DNA from: Gracilibacillus timonensis
GTDB lineage: Bacteria > Bacillota > Bacilli > Bacillales > Amphibacillaceae
Length of the DNA stretch: 64,000 bases
Assembly (NCBI RefSeq): GCF_900086715.1
Contig: NZ_FLKH01000007.1
Location: forward strand, 1 to 64,000
Reading direction: 5' to 3'
Shown: one piece after another, positions 1-11,656 of the stretch
Layout: every line of letters begins with the position of its first letter
How positions within the stretch are numbered: position 1 is the stretch's first letter
Made by a program: the position numbers and the translations under genes
The notes under the pieces: model-generated
What the model was told of the DNA's origin: nothing
Seen by the model: the letters and a program-made list of their open reading frames with translations, nothing else
The model's database searches: none

Positions 1-1630
<1,630 letters not shown>

Positions 1631-1681
1631 GTTTGTACTTGTGCTCGCTTTTGACAAGCTAGCTTTTTGCTTTTCTTCTTA

Positions 1682-1711
1682 CACATACTGGTTGTTTTGT
1701 TCAGTTTTCAA
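1682..1711 (-). other. 16S leader arm of rRNA processing stem
   Basis: The minus strand here reads TTGAAAACTGAACAAAACAA followed by CCAGTATGTG. It pairs along almost its whole length with the trailer at 1-31. The TTGAAAACTGAACAAA motif is the typical leader and spacer motif of Bacillales rrn operons. The pairing was seen by eye; RNase III cleavage is inferred. Confidence 0.65.
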
Positions 1712-1749
1712 TGATCAATGTTTTGGCTGCTTTTTTCGACAGCTTTTAT

Positions 1750-1778
1750 ATTATATCGCTTATGCTGGTTAATGTCAA
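1750..1778 (-). promoter_or_regulatory. rrn promoter P2 (sigma A)
   Basis: On the minus strand TTGACA (1778-1773), a 17-bp spacer and TATAAT (1755-1750). Both hexamers are perfect consensus. It lies about 120 bp upstream of the mature 16S 5' end and is the proximal promoter of the rRNA operon. Confidence 0.9.
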
Positions 1779-1846
1779 CAACTTTATTCAATAATTATTT
1801 TATTGATAAATCCGTTGTTTGCTTTCCCGTTTCAGCGACGTCTAAT

Positions 1847-1876
1847 AATATACCATGGCTACAATATTAATGTCAA
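1847..1876 (-). promoter_or_regulatory. rrn promoter P1 (sigma A)
   Basis: On the minus strand TTGACA (1876-1871), an 18-bp spacer and TATATT (1852-1847), about 100 bp upstream of P2. Tandem promoters are usual for Bacillus rrn operons. Both P1 and P2 are preceded by the same GTTG(TTGACA) context, which suggests duplication. Confidence 0.8.
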
Positions 1877-1923
1877 CAACTTTTTTATATACAAGATAAT
1901 AGCCTGCTAAGTACGTTGTTCCA

Positions 1924-2796
1924 TCAAAGGTTAATCACCTGATATTTCCGATGCTTAACAGCGGTACTTTTAGTCTCTTCCAGTACGACATTCACAATAT
2001 TTTGAGAAACTAAGTATTCGATAATTCCAACCAAATCATAGACATACGGAGATACCTCTGGATGAATTTTTAACTCGCCAAATCCCCAAGATGATTGACG
2101 CGTCCGCATTACTTGTAATAAATGCTCCGCACATCGTTCTGTTCGCTTGGTCAGGGATATATCAATATCATTTAAAGCTTGTTTGATCTTATCCTCTATA
2201 TCTTCTGTACTTTTGATAAGTTTTTCATAGATTTGGTAAACCTCTAAATCAATCCGCTTCACTTGATTCCAAACCACTACTTCCGGGTGATAACCCTTCT
2301 CTAAAATGGCCATTCTTCCTAAATAATGTAATGAGCGCAACAACCTGCTATAAGCGTCTAAATAATTACCAGTCTCATATAGATGCCTTGATTCATTGTA
2401 ACCTCGAGTTAACTTGGAGAATTCCATGGTTAATCGCAGACTTCTATGATCGTCTGGAAAAGTTTGAAGGTTTTCTTTTAAGTCTGCTACATACTCATTG
2501 CGATCATAAATTATTCTTCCCTCAAGAACCCATTCTATCACTCTCTTATAGGTACTATTCTTGATCCATGACTCTAATTGGTGTTGATCCACGATATGAA
2601 GAGCGGCTGATTTTTCTCCATATTCATAATGCTTCACAAGCCAATTATCTTCAAAGTCCTTTACAATAACCAATAAAATGGAATCAAAATTATCTGTCTC
2701 AGGGCTGACAGCATTTTTCTTCTCCATAACTAATATGCCTAGTGTATTACGGTTGCTAGCTCTTTCTTGATAAATCGGACGTAGTATATCCTCCAA
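1924..2796 (-). CDS. ygxA: YgxA-like nucleotidyltransferase-family protein
   Basis: A 290-residue protein of the YgxA family (nucleotidyltransferase-like), found beside an rRNA operon and ygzB/perR in Bacillus; the same context holds here. The start is TTG at 2796, preceded by GGGGGAG at a 6-base spacing; no ATG with a better site is near. The N-terminal half has an alternating strand/helix pattern (ILLVIVKDFEDNWLVKHYEY) and an R/K-rich helical middle. I cannot point to a confident catalytic GS...DxD motif, so activity is unproven. It is the last gene before the rrn promoters and is transcribed towards them. Confidence 0.8.
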   Translation of the reverse strand: MEDILRPIYQERASNRNTLGILVMEKKNAVSPETDNFDSILLVIVKDFEDNWLVKHYEYGEKSAALHIVDQHQLESWIKNSTYKRVIEWVLEGRIIYDRNEYVADLKENLQTFPDDHRSLRLTMEFSKLTRGYNESRHLYETGNYLDAYSRLLRSLHYLGRMAILEKGYHPEVVVWNQVKRIDLEVYQIYEKLIKSTEDIEDKIKQALNDIDISLTKRTERCAEHLLQVMRTRQSSWGFGELKIHPEVSPYVYDLVGIIEYLVSQNIVNVVLEETKSTAVKHRKYQVINL

Positions 2797-2966
2797 GTAG
2801 TTCTCCCCCTTAATGGTGTTTCAGCCTTATTATTCTTAAACTTTTTCCCTAAGTACAAATTATCTAAACCGATTTTACTTGAATCAGGTGCTGACTTACA
2901 AGCATTTTCATCTGCTTTATGCTATACTACCATTCAGGAATTAATTTATTTGTTGGAGGAAGAAAG

Positions 2967-3317
2967 ATGGCGGAAATTAACTATCGTAATAAGATAAATA
3001 GAATTCGAACCGTTGCATTAGCCTTGGTTTTTATTGGATTTGTTATTATGTATGCCGGTTTGTTGTTTAGAAACATAGAGTGGCTGATGCTATTACTCAT
3101 GATACTTGGTACAATATCTATTGTATTAAGTACGGTTATATATTTTTGGATCGGTATGCTTTCGACAAGGGCGGTCAAAATTATCTGTCCCAACTGTAAC
3201 AAACCTACCAAAATGCTTGGTCGTGTGGATGCCTGCATGCACTGTAAGCAGCCACTCACCTTGGATAAGGATCTAGAAGGTAAAGAATTCGATGAAAAAT
3301 ATAATAAAAGAAGGTAA
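2967..3317 (+). CDS. ygzB: YgzB/DUF2614 zinc-ribbon membrane protein
   Basis: A 116-residue protein: a short basic N-terminus, two hydrophobic segments (about residues 13-35 and 40-62) and a C-terminal zinc-ribbon-like motif [20 protein letters not shown] with two CxxC pairs. This is the layout of B. subtilis YgzB, whose role is unknown and which sits next to perR. The start is the ATG at 2967 behind GGAGGA (2955-2960); a longer frame upstream lacks a binding site. An extended -10 (TGCTATACT) lies near 2918-2926. It is divergent from ygxA. Confidence 0.85.
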   Translation: MAEINYRNKINRIRTVALALVFIGFVIMYAGLLFRNIEWLMLLLMILGTISIVLSTVIYFWIGMLSTRAVKIICPNCNKPTKMLGRVDACMHCKQPLTLDKDLEGKEFDEKYNKRR

Positions 3318-3430
3318 ATGTGAAGGAGATCTAGGACTACTATTAGCTTTTAGTATGGCAATGCTTAAAATCACTGCCGTAGTATTTGATCACCACTAAC
3401 CTGAACATTTCATTTATCCTACTCACAAAA

Positions 3431-3463
3431 ACACACACGAGTTGGTGAAACGCTCGTGTGTGT
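3431..3463 (-). terminator. perR terminator
   Basis: Perfect 11-bp stem ACACACACGAG / CTCGTGTGTGT followed on the minus strand by TTTTTGTG. It sits just downstream of the perR stop codon. Confidence 0.85.
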
Positions 3464-3468
3464 GCGCA

Positions 3469-3912
3469 TTAAATGGCTTTATTATTTTCTTTTTTACATG
3501 CGTGACATACCCCGTACACTTCCATCCGATGATGGGTGACTTCAAATCCAGTAATCTGCTCAGCCAAGGCTTCAACTTCATCTAGACTTGGATATTGAAA
3601 ATCAACAATCTTGCCACAAGTCTCACATATAATATGATAATGATCAGATGTATCACAATCAAATCGACTGGAAGAGTCACCATACGTGAGTTCTCTGACC
3701 AGACCGATTTCACGAAATACCCGCAAATTATTATAGACAGTGGCTACGCTCATGTTCGGAAATTTACCTTCCAATGCCTTATAGATTTCGTCAGCAGTTG
3801 GGTGTGTGTCCGCATTCAACAAATATTCCAACACCGCATGACGTTGAGGCGTGATTCGAACACCAGAAGATTTCAACTTATCTACAGCCTCTTGCAACTT
3901 ATGATCAGACAC
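3469..3912 (-). CDS. perR: Peroxide-responsive repressor PerR (Fur family)
   Basis: Metal-dependent repressor that senses hydrogen peroxide by iron-catalysed histidine oxidation. The start is taken as GTG at 3912 because GAGGTG (3920-3925) is 7 bases away; the ATG at 3918 is only 1 base from it. That start gives 147 residues and places H37, D85, H91, H93 and D104 (regulatory metal) and C96, C99, C136 and C139 (structural zinc) at exactly the B. subtilis PerR numbers. D104, a PerR-defining residue, is present. A near-perfect PerR box upstream (4004-4018) indicates autoregulation. Gene order ygxA-ygzB-perR-bcp matches B. subtilis. Confidence 0.96.
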   Translation of the reverse strand: MSDHKLQEAVDKLKSSGVRITPQRHAVLEYLLNADTHPTADEIYKALEGKFPNMSVATVYNNLRVFREIGLVRELTYGDSSSRFDCDTSDHYHIICETCGKIVDFQYPSLDEVEALAEQITGFEVTHHRMEVYGVCHACKKENNKAI

Positions 3913-4003
3913 CGCCATGCACCTCACTTTCTACTGCATAATTGTAAAACTTCTCTATATAATACCAGATTACAATAGCACCAGTATTAATACAATTATT
4001 ACT

Positions 4004-4018
4004 TTATAATTCTTATAA
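4004..4018. promoter_or_regulatory. PerR box
   Basis: TTATAATTCTTATAA matches the known 7-1-7 PerR operator TTATAATnATTATAA at 14 of 15 positions. It is about 92 bp upstream of the perR start. The promoter hexamers between it and perR are not clear to me. Confidence 0.75.
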
Positions 4019-4124
4019 TTAGTGTACTCCTTTTACTGATATTCTGTCAATGCAAGTATACTTGTCCAAACTGATTTTTATGAATTCTTTGTGCCAAAGA
4101 TGCGAAAATAGCCTTTTATTACCT

Positions 4125-4682
4125 CTAAATATCGATTTTCAATGGGATCTCTGCCACTTGTAATTGGTGATTCACCAAACGCGCAACCACAAATAAATAG
4201 TCCGACAGTCTATTTAAATAAGTAATTGCCAATGAATCCGCCAACTCTTCCTTCAAGCCTACCGCCAATCGCTCGGCACGGCGCGTTACTGTCCTGCCAT
4301 ACTGCAGTATACTTGCTGCCATATGACCTCCTGGTAAAATAAACTGACGCAGTTCTGGAAGATAGGATTGCCAATGATCTATCTGCCTTTCCAACTGTTC
4401 GAGATGATTTTGTGTTAACTGCCACGTTACTTCTTTATCTGTAGGTGTCGCCAGCTCGGAGCCTACATGAAATAAAATGGTTTGTATCTGTAAAAGTTCA
4501 TTTATTAGGTGCTGCTTGTTTGAGAAGTTTTCCTGATCTAAACTGCTGACAGCCTGGCCAATAACTGCATTCACCTCATCACAAGTACCGTATGCCTCTA
4601 CTCGTAAATGGTTTTTGGGTACTCTTTTCCCGTAAATTAATGATGTTTCTCCTTTATCACCTGATCTTGTGTAGATGCGCAT
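4125..4682 (-). CDS. PduO-type cob(I)alamin adenosyltransferase
   Basis: Transfers the adenosyl group of ATP to cob(I)alamin to make coenzyme B12. The 185-residue protein begins MRIYTRSGDKGETS, the classic PduO ATP-binding N-terminus (TRxGDxG), followed by RVEAYGTCDEVNAVIG, FILPGGH and a later RTVTRRAER helix, all family hallmarks. The start at 4682 has AAGGAGGAAAAGC in front; the longer frame upstream lacks such a site. It is 68 bases downstream of bcp on the same strand, so probably co-transcribed. No corrin synthesis genes are nearby, so a salvage role is likely. Confidence 0.93.
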   Translation of the reverse strand: MRIYTRSGDKGETSLIYGKRVPKNHLRVEAYGTCDEVNAVIGQAVSSLDQENFSNKQHLINELLQIQTILFHVGSELATPTDKEVTWQLTQNHLEQLERQIDHWQSYLPELRQFILPGGHMAASILQYGRTVTRRAERLAVGLKEELADSLAITYLNRLSDYLFVVARLVNHQLQVAEIPLKIDI

Positions 4683-4750
4683 GCTTTTCCTCCTTTTTAT
4701 CAAAAATATGTAAAATAAAGGGCGCGAGCTATAGGCCCACACCCTTTATT

Positions 4751-5221
4751 TTATGATAATTCTTCACGTATATAATTTAACGCCTTGTCTACGTGCCCTT
4801 TCACCTGAATATTGCGGAATTCTTTTCGTAGAACGCCCTCTTTATCAATAATAAAAGTAGAGCGGACAATTCCCATTGATTCATTCCCGAATTTTTTCTT
4901 AAGCTGCCAAACACCAAATTGTTCGGCTACTTGTTTGTCCTCGTCTACTAACAATTCAAAGGGAAGGTCATGTTTATCGATGAACTTCTTATGGCTCTCC
5001 TCTGAATCTGGGCTGATCCCAAGGATAACCGCGTCCAATTCCTGAAAGCTCTCATGGTTATCACGGAAATCACAAGCCTCCGTTGTACAACCTGGCGTAT
5101 CGTCTTTGGGATAAAAATAGAGAACAATATGACTTCCTTTATAATCTGAAAGTTGTACCTTGTCTCCTTTATTATTAATTAGTTCAAAGTCTTGAACGGC
5201 TTGACCGACTTCTACTGTCAT
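4751..5221 (-). CDS. bcp: Thioredoxin-dependent peroxiredoxin Bcp/PrxQ
   Basis: Reduces hydrogen peroxide and organic peroxides in the cytosol using thioredoxin. The 156-residue chain has YPKDDTPGCTTEACDFRD, with peroxidatic C45 and resolving C50 five residues apart, as in E. coli Bcp. The start is ATG 5221 with GGAGGG eight bases upstream rather than the ATG at 5236. It lies between perR and hemL as in B. subtilis. A role in peroxide defence together with the neighbouring PerR is plausible, but no PerR box was seen in front of it. Confidence 0.95.
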   Translation of the reverse strand: MTVEVGQAVQDFELINNKGDKVQLSDYKGSHIVLYFYPKDDTPGCTTEACDFRDNHESFQELDAVILGISPDSEESHKKFIDKHDLPFELLVDEDKQVAEQFGVWQLKKKFGNESMGIVRSTFIIDKEGVLRKEFRNIQVKGHVDKALNYIREELS

Positions 5222-5299
5222 TACAGATCCCTCCATTACTTCTTAATACTTCTAGGGTATCGGAAAACAGGCAAACACTCAACTAATATACATCTATCT

Positions 5300-5328
5300 T
5301 TTACCACTTTTGCACTAAATGTTATAAT
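5300..5328 (+). promoter_or_regulatory. Promoter of hemL
   Basis: TTTACC, a 17-bp spacer and a perfect TATAAT (5323-5328), 45 bp before the hemL start codon. Confidence 0.6.
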
Positions 5329-5372
5329 AATAACGCACCTTATTAATTTAAGAATTAGCGGAGGTTTATGTT

Positions 5373-6662
5373 ATGCAATTCACAAATTCAAAGGCTTTAC
5401 ATAAAGAAGCTCAAGAACATATTGTTGGAGGAGTCAACTCCCCTTCCCGAGCATTTAAGGGAGTTGGGGGTGGTTCACCCGTATACATGGAGAAGGGACA
5501 AGGTGCTTATTTTTGGGATGTTGATGGCAATCAATATATCGATTACCTTGGTGCCTATGGTCCGATCATTACTGGTCATGCCCATCCTCACATCACTAAG
5601 GCGATCCAATCTGCTGCAGAAAATGGTGTTTTATTCGGTACACCTACCAAGTTGGAAAATATTTTTGCACAGAAATTAAAGTCGGCGATTCCTTCTCTCG
5701 ATAAAGTACGCTTTGTTAATTCAGGCACAGAGGCCGTCATGACCACTGTCCGTGTTGCACGTGCCTATACCGGACGAGAAAAAATCATCAAGTTTGCTGG
5801 GTGTTACCACGGCCACTTTGATTCAGTGTTGGTACAAGCCGGCTCTGGACCATCCACACTAGGAAATCCTGATTCTGCTGGTGTGACCAAAGCAACTGCT
5901 CAAGAGGTCATAACAGTACCTTTTAATGATTTAGCTGCTTTACAAGAGGCGTTAGCACACTGGGGAGATCAAGTTGCTGCTGTATTAGTCGAACCGATCG
6001 TAGGGAATTTTGGGATTGTTGAACCTAAAGATGGTTTTCTACAAGCAGTGAACGACTTTGCCCATGACAATGGATCCCTTGTTATCTATGATGAAGTGAT
6101 TACTGCCTTCCGTTTCACATACGGATCCGCACAACAGCTAGTAGGCGTTGAACCTGATATGACAGCCTTTGGTAAAATCATTGGCGGTGGTTTACCAATC
6201 GGGGCCTATGGTGGTAAAAAGGAAATCATGGAGCAAGTTGCACCACTTGGTCCTGCATATCAGGCCGGCACGATGTCAGGAAACCCTGCTTCGATGTCTG
6301 CTGGAATCGCATGTTTGGAAGTATTAGAACAAGCTGGTATTTATCAAGAATTGGATAGATTGGGTGCATTATTAGAGAATGGTATGTATGAAGCTGCTAC
6401 TAAACATGATATAACGATTTCGGTTAATCGATTGAAAGGTGCGCTTACCCTTTATTTCACAGGGGAAAAGGTTACCAATTATCGTCAAGCAGAAAATAGT
6501 GACGGAGAACGGTTTGGTCAGTTCTTTAAATTAATGCTACAACAAGGTATTAATTTGGCTCCCTCTAAGTATGAGGCTTGGTTTATAACAACTGCCCATA
6601 CAGAGGAAAATATTTATCATACCATCGCCTGCATCGACTATGCATTTTCTATGATGAAATAG
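5373..6662 (+). CDS. hemL: Glutamate-1-semialdehyde 2,1-aminomutase
   Basis: PLP enzyme that converts glutamate-1-semialdehyde to 5-aminolevulinate in the C5 heme pathway. It has 429 residues, full length for the family. Visible motifs are [15 protein letters not shown] (about 116-130), CYHGHFD (144-150), YDEVITAFR (239-247) and the PLP lysine K268 in [17 protein letters not shown]. The ribosome site GCGGAGG (5358-5364) is well placed. It sits next to bcp and the ArAE protein, the place of the second copy gsaB (hemL2) in B. subtilis, so another hemL may lie in the main hem operon. Confidence 0.95.
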   Translation: MQFTNSKALHKEAQEHIVGGVNSPSRAFKGVGGGSPVYMEKGQGAYFWDVDGNQYIDYLGAYGPIITGHAHPHITKAIQSAAENGVLFGTPTKLENIFAQKLKSAIPSLDKVRFVNSGTEAVMTTVRVARAYTGREKIIKFAGCYHGHFDSVLVQAGSGPSTLGNPDSAGVTKATAQEVITVPFNDLAALQEALAHWGDQVAAVLVEPIVGNFGIVEPKDGFLQAVNDFAHDNGSLVIYDEVITAFRFTYGSAQQLVGVEPDMTAFGKIIGGGLPIGAYGGKKEIMEQVAPLGPAYQAGTMSGNPASMSAGIACLEVLEQAGIYQELDRLGALLENGMYEAATKHDITISVNRLKGALTLYFTGEKVTNYRQAENSDGERFGQFFKLMLQQGINLAPSKYEAWFITTAHTEENIYHTIACIDYAFSMMK

Positions 6663-6672
6663 GAAGAGAAGA

Positions 6673-6698
6673 AGGCTGATCGCTATCATGATCAGCCT
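6673..6698. terminator. Bidirectional terminator hemL / MFS
   Basis: Inverted repeat AGGCTGATC / GATCAGCCT with an 8-base loop between the convergent hemL and transporter genes. The T-tracts are short, so efficiency is uncertain. Confidence 0.6.
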
Positions 6699-6701
6699 CC
6701 T

Positions 6702-7907
6702 TTATGTGGCTTCTTCTCGACTGGGACGAATGGCAGTTAACGTAAGAAGGATGGTTACAGCAGCTGCCCCTGCCAAAACATAATACATCCAACTGTTCCC
6801 CTTTTCCATCAGGATAGCCATAATAAAAGGACCTGCTGCAACACCAAGAAATCGCATGCTGCTATATAAAGCAGTAACGGTGCCACGTATATCTTTCTCT
6901 ACTCCTTCTGTAATAAGGGAATCAAGTACTGGCAAGGAAATACCGATTCCAATACCTGCAATTGCTAATAACAGAGAAAGATACGTCAAACGCAGATCAT
7001 CCTTCACCCATAAGAGTGGGACTAAGCTAATGACATTAGCCGTTAAGATCGTCCATTTCATCACCAATTTATTTTTACCAATCTTTTTTCCTGTGACATA
7101 GGATGCGATACAAAGGAATAATAATGGTATGGCAAGCACTAATCCCTTCAAGACACCAGCTAATTGATATTGTTTTTCTAATAAGGAGGAAAAATGAAAT
7201 AAAAAGGCAAACAAAATAAACATATTAATCGCCCCAATTACAAAAGTACCAATAAGCCACCTGCCATTATCACGGAAAACCTGACGGATACACTGTAAAA
7301 ACTCTTTAAACGATTGCTTCTTTTTGTCATCTGCTCGTTTGGGTGCGTCTAATAAAAACCAAACCATCACGATGGCAATAGCGGAAAAAATGGGAATAAA
7401 CACAAAAGGTAAAAACCAAATAAAAACAGCCAAGAAGGATCCGATAATTGGGCTGAGTACTTTACCAAATGTATTAGAGGTTTCAATGATACCAAGTCCA
7501 GCGCTGACTTCTGTTTCATCCTCAAACATATCTCCTACTGTCGGAATTACCACAGGAAATGCACCTGCCGCTCCCATACCTTGTAGGAATCTGCCTGCCA
7601 AGATTACATAAAAAGGATCCGCCATTTTCCAAGCAGCTAATGCGGATACCAGACCACCAATTGCCGTTATAAGTAAGCTGGGAAGCAATATATTCTTTCT
7701 GCCAAACTTATCAGACAAATAACCTGCTAAGGGGATTAATAAGATGGCTATCACGGAATAAACCGTAATTAAAAGACTTGACTGAAAGGAGCTGATTTGA
7801 ATTTCTTTTTCAATAATTGGCAACACTGGGATCAACATAGAATTCCCTAATGTCATCACCAATGGGATGGATGCTAATGCAATAATACCTAAATTTTTTC
7901 CTCTCAC
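6702..7907 (-). CDS. MFS transporter (drug efflux type)
   Basis: About 401 residues with twelve hydrophobic segments. The MFS signature GYLSDKFGRKNILL (motif A) follows the second segment, and a GRFLQGMGAAG-like motif B is in segment four. Proton-driven export of drugs or metabolites is the family role; the substrate cannot be read. GTG at 7907 is preferred because GGAAGGG is 5-6 bases upstream; the ATG at 7922 has no site. It is convergent with hemL and divergent from the ArAE protein. Confidence 0.85.
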   Translation of the reverse strand: MRGKNLGIIALASIPLVMTLGNSMLIPVLPIIEKEIQISSFQSSLLITVYSVIAILLIPLAGYLSDKFGRKNILLPSLLITAIGGLVSALAAWKMADPFYVILAGRFLQGMGAAGAFPVVIPTVGDMFEDETEVSAGLGIIETSNTFGKVLSPIIGSFLAVFIWFLPFVFIPIFSAIAIVMVWFLLDAPKRADDKKKQSFKEFLQCIRQVFRDNGRWLIGTFVIGAINMFILFAFLFHFSSLLEKQYQLAGVLKGLVLAIPLLFLCIASYVTGKKIGKNKLVMKWTILTANVISLVPLLWVKDDLRLTYLSLLLAIAGIGIGISLPVLDSLITEGVEKDIRGTVTALYSSMRFLGVAAGPFIMAILMEKGNSWMYYVLAGAAAVTILLTLTAIRPSREEAT

Positions 7908-8042
7908 ATTATTCCCTTCCATTCAACGAGTTATATGTTACTATAAGTAGTGTTTACACGCCTAACGTTTTCATACTCAGTTTTTTTAATACTTTCTGGT
8001 ATACTAAAATTATTGGACAAAATGGGAAGGATGGTGCACAAA

Positions 8043-9119
8043 TTGAAGCTTGGGGCAAGGATATTAAAGACGGGATTAGCAATTACTGTCGCTATATATG
8101 TGGCACAATTGCTGGGAATACAAGCAGCAACCTATGCAGGTATTGCCGCCGCTTTTGCAATCCAGCCTAATATTTATCGTTCCTTTCAGACGATGCTGGA
8201 ACAAATTTATGCCAATATCTTCGGGGTAGGCATTGGTGCATTGGTTGTTTTTAGTTTAGGAAATGATCCAGTGGTTATTGGTTTTACTGTAATTATTGTG
8301 ATTGGGGTTCTCATGTATTTCAAGGTAAACGAAAATACTATTGCCTTAGCCATCTTTGCCGTTCTCGCAGTGATGGAGACTACGGAAATGATGTTACTTC
8401 ATTTTGCAGGAGTTCGTTTCTCTGCATTAACACTTGGTATTTTATCGGCGTTTGTCATTAATTTATTGTTTCTTCCGCCAAAATACGAACTGCGTTTGTT
8501 TAAGTCGATTGATCAAATTACTTCTGATATTTTGCAATGGCTGCGTATATCGACAAAGCACTTGTCGGATGACCCTGCCTTACGTACAGAGATTGAGCGT
8601 ATTCAAGCGGAAATTCATCGAATCGATAATACCTATTTACTATTCAGCGAAGAACGAATTTATCGCAAAAAGGCTCGTATGCCCAGGATGCGTAAGTTAA
8701 TTTTGTTTCGACAGATGATCTATACATCCAAAAAATCTTTAGCAACTTTAGAGGCCTTCCACCAATACGACGATAAGGTGGAACATATACCGAAAGAATT
8801 CCGTAAAGTTCTCATAGATGAATTAGATAAGCTTATATATTCACATGAGCGCCTTTTGTTAAGTGCGATGGGTAAGATAAAAAAGAACCCAAGTAAATCG
8901 ATCGAAGATATTACCGATCCAGATATTCCACACCTTGTGGATGCATTGATCCAAGTTTATGAAAAAGACGACAAAGAGCGGCTTGCCTTATTACCACTAG
9001 CCTCGCGCTTAATGGAATATCACAAAGAGATTTTGCACTTTGAACGAATCTTATATAGTTATCAAAATTTTCATAAACATATGGAGTTTGATTTCAAGAA
9101 GAGACGCAAACCAGTATAA
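8043..9119 (+). CDS. Aromatic acid exporter (ArAE/FUSC) family protein
   Basis: Membrane protein whose N-terminal half has four to six hydrophobic segments (LKTGLAITVAIYVAQLLGI, GIAAAFAIQPNIYRSF and so on) and whose C-terminal half is a cytosolic, charged helical domain. This is the architecture of the ArAE_1/UPF0421 family. It holds the position of ygaE between gsaB and ygaD in B. subtilis. The start is uncertain: TTG 8043 gives the usual family beginning MKLGARI with AAGGATGGTG just upstream; ATG 8031 is the alternative. An extended -10 TGGTATACT lies near 7997-8005. The substrate is unknown. Confidence 0.8.
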   Translation: MKLGARILKTGLAITVAIYVAQLLGIQAATYAGIAAAFAIQPNIYRSFQTMLEQIYANIFGVGIGALVVFSLGNDPVVIGFTVIIVIGVLMYFKVNENTIALAIFAVLAVMETTEMMLLHFAGVRFSALTLGILSAFVINLLFLPPKYELRLFKSIDQITSDILQWLRISTKHLSDDPALRTEIERIQAEIHRIDNTYLLFSEERIYRKKARMPRMRKLILFRQMIYTSKKSLATLEAFHQYDDKVEHIPKEFRKVLIDELDKLIYSHERLLLSAMGKIKKNPSKSIEDITDPDIPHLVDALIQVYEKDDKERLALLPLASRLMEYHKEILHFERILYSYQNFHKHMEFDFKKRRKPV

Positions 9120-9136
9120 CAACAAAACCACAGTAA

Positions 9137-9165
9137 AAAAGCGCCCAATTGCCATGGGCGCTTTT
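9137..9165. terminator. Bidirectional terminator
   Basis: Strong GC stem AAAAGCGCCCA / TGGGCGCTTTT between the convergent ArAE gene and the ABC transporter gene, with A/T tracts on both sides. Confidence 0.88.
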
Positions 9166-9171
9166 GCTTTA

Positions 9172-10920
9172 TTAATCGTCTAATTCCTGCACTTGATATA
9201 AATTATAATAATGGCCTTGCTGTTGCATTAATTGATGATGCGTACCTTCTTCAACGATTTCTCCATTTTCAATTAAGATAATACGATCGGCATGTGTAAT
9301 CGTTGATAAACGGTGGGCAACGATAAATGTCGTGCGGTCGGAAGCCAATTTATCCAATGTCTCTTGAATCAAATGTTCACTTTCCAAATCCAAGGCAGAT
9401 GTAGCCTCATCCAAAATTAATAATGGCGGGTTCTTTAAAAAGACTCGTGCAATGGCTATACGCTGCTTCTGCCCTCCTGACAGCTTAACTCCTCGTTCAC
9501 CAACTAACGTATCATAACCATTACTTAATTCAGTGATAAATTCATGGGCATTTGCTGCCTTTGCTGCTTGTATCACTTCTTCATCGGATGCCTCTGGATT
9601 CCCCATGCGAATATTCATTGCAATGGATTCACTAAATAGAATATTGTCCTGCAGCACCATTCCAATTTTGTCTCGTAGTGAACGTGCCTGTACATCGCGG
9701 ATATCGTGTCCGTCAACAGAAATTCGTCCGCTCGTCACATCATAAAAACGAGGGATGAGACTTATAACAGTGGATTTCCCTCCACCACTCATACCAACTA
9801 GAGCGATAGTTTCTCCTTGTTTCACATCAAGCGAAACATCCTTCAACACTAAGTCTTCCTCGTCTTCGTAACGGAAGGAAACGTGGTCAAGACGAACATG
9901 TCCCTTTACATTGGTTAATGGTTGAGCATTCGGCTTATCTTGAATATCGTACTTCTCATCAATCAGTTCAAAGACACGATCCATGGAGGCAATCGATTGA
10001 ACCAATACAGTGGAAGAGCTGATTAACCTTCTCAATGGACTGTATACACGGTCCATATAGCCGACAAAGGCTGCCATCGTACCATAAGTTAAATCAGAGG
10101 TAATCGCAAAATATCCCGCAAAACCAATTACCAATAATGGTGCTACATCGGTAATAGTATTCATCACGGCAAATGTCTTCGCATTCCAAACGGTATGATC
10201 AATAGCCTTATTAAAAAAATTCTGGTTTCTTTTATCAAATTCTCCTTCTTCGTAATCCTCTAACGCAAAACTCCGAGTAACCGGAATACCTTGTACTCGT
10301 TCATGTAAATGACCTTGCACTTCTGCCAATGCCTGTGATCTATTTTTTGTTAATAGACGCAATCTCCCATAAAACAGCTTAACTGAAATTGCATATAGCG
10401 GAAACAAGGCCACTGCTACTACTGTCAGCCATACATCCATAAACAGCATAATCACGATGGCTATGACAATGGTAATCATATCTAGCCAAATATTCATCAA
10501 GCCAGTCATCACAAAGTTTTTAGTTTGCTCTACGTCATGAATAACACGGGAAATAACCTCACCCGTCTTTGTTCTCGAATAGAATTGCAAACTTAGCCGC
10601 TGAAGATGGTCAAATAAACGCTCACGAATATCAAAAAGAATCTTGTTACCTGTCCATTGCGCCAAGTACTGCCGATAATATTCAATCGGCGGCCTTAAAA
10701 GGACAAATAAAAATGCAGCAATTCCCATCAACCAAAATAGCTGTGATAGTTTCTCACTAGTTGTCATCGATTCTGCACCGATAATATTATCCATTACATA
10801 TTTTACGATTAACGGCATTAAAAGCGGAATTCCGAATTTCACAATGCCAATCAATACCGTCACTAATATCTTCCATTTATATGGGAAGACATATTGTAAA
10901 TATCTTTTTATACTACTCAA
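9172..10920 (-). CDS. ABC exporter half-transporter (YgaD-like)
   Basis: Fused permease and ATPase of 582 residues, acting as a homodimer or heterodimer in the membrane. Residues 1-320 hold six hydrophobic helices of an ABC_membrane domain. The nucleotide-binding domain has Walker A GMSGGGKS (376-383), signature LSGGQ (480-484), Walker B LLILDE (500-505) and the switch histidine H536. It is MsbA/YgaD-like, so lipid or multidrug export is the family role, with substrate unknown. It begins 29 bases after the ygaC homologue on the same strand, so they are probably one transcript. Confidence 0.92.
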   Translation of the reverse strand: MSSIKRYLQYVFPYKWKILVTVLIGIVKFGIPLLMPLIVKYVMDNIIGAESMTTSEKLSQLFWLMGIAAFLFVLLRPPIEYYRQYLAQWTGNKILFDIRERLFDHLQRLSLQFYSRTKTGEVISRVIHDVEQTKNFVMTGLMNIWLDMITIVIAIVIMLFMDVWLTVVAVALFPLYAISVKLFYGRLRLLTKNRSQALAEVQGHLHERVQGIPVTRSFALEDYEEGEFDKRNQNFFNKAIDHTVWNAKTFAVMNTITDVAPLLVIGFAGYFAITSDLTYGTMAAFVGYMDRVYSPLRRLISSSTVLVQSIASMDRVFELIDEKYDIQDKPNAQPLTNVKGHVRLDHVSFRYEDEEDLVLKDVSLDVKQGETIALVGMSGGGKSTVISLIPRFYDVTSGRISVDGHDIRDVQARSLRDKIGMVLQDNILFSESIAMNIRMGNPEASDEEVIQAAKAANAHEFITELSNGYDTLVGERGVKLSGGQKQRIAIARVFLKNPPLLILDEATSALDLESEHLIQETLDKLASDRTTFIVAHRLSTITHADRIILIENGEIVEEGTHHQLMQQQGHYYNLYQVQELDD

Positions 10921-10949
10921 AAGTTTCTACCTCTTTTCTTTCTACTTGC

Positions 10950-11477
10950 TTATCTGTATGTCAAATACAGTTCATACCACTGATCTACAAACTCTGCTGA
11001 AAATGGCCCCTTTCTTTGTCTGATCCAATGTAATAATTGATCAAGATTATTCCTAAGAATTTTATCCAACACTTCCGGATACTTCATTTGATTTTTGTGC
11101 AAGACATATTCATCTTCATCTAATATGTTATAGGTCATATCTGGAAATACTTTGACATCCAAATCATAATCGATATACTTTACCGCTCCATCTTCAAAAA
11201 CAAATGGCGAACTGATATTACAATAATAGTATATCCCATCATCACGCAACATGCCGATCACATTAAACCAATATTCTACATGAAAAAAGCAAATAGCCGG
11301 TTCCCTCGTAATCCATGTCCTTCCATCACTTTCCGTTACCAATGTCTTATCGTTCGCACCTATTACCTGTCGGCTTGTCCCTTTTAACACTGTTGTTGTA
11401 TCCCAGACACGATGGAGCTGACCATTGTGCTTATAACTCTGTATTTGTATTGTCTTTCCTGGTTCAAGGTCGTCCAT
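10950..11477 (-). CDS. ygaC: DUF402 nucleoside tri/diphosphate phosphatase (YgaC-like)
   Basis: 175 residues of the DUF402/UPF0374 family. Characterised homologues hydrolyse nucleoside tri- and diphosphates with Mn or Mg. Visible are the N-terminal [15 protein letters not shown], the beta-rich middle [19 protein letters not shown]-like stretch, and the acidic [14 protein letters not shown] / [14 protein letters not shown] segment that supplies metal ligands. The start at 11477 has AAAGGA upstream. It is the first gene of a pair with the ABC exporter, in the same order as B. subtilis ygaC-ygaD. Confidence 0.87.
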   Translation of the reverse strand: MDDLEPGKTIQIQSYKHNGQLHRVWDTTTVLKGTSRQVIGANDKTLVTESDGRTWITREPAICFFHVEYWFNVIGMLRDDGIYYYCNISSPFVFEDGAVKYIDYDLDVKVFPDMTYNILDEDEYVLHKNQMKYPEVLDKILRNNLDQLLHWIRQRKGPFSAEFVDQWYELYLTYR

Positions 11478-11603
11478 ACGTATTTTCCTTTCTGTATTTT
11501 GTGTAACTCATATTATAACGATAAATATTTACAATTGAAAATAATACAATTATAGCTTGGTGTTTGTCTGGGTTATTTTATTAGGAATATGTATAGTAAC
11601 AAA

Positions 11604-11644
11604 AAGAAAGCTTGACTCCCTGCTGCTGAGAATCAAGCTTTCTT
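11604..11644 (-). terminator. sspE terminator
   Basis: Perfect 12-bp stem AAGAAAGCTTGA / TCAAGCTTTCTT with a 17-base loop, followed on the minus strand by TTTTTG, right after the sspE stop. Confidence 0.85.
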
Positions 11645-11656
11645 AGGCTTTTATAA

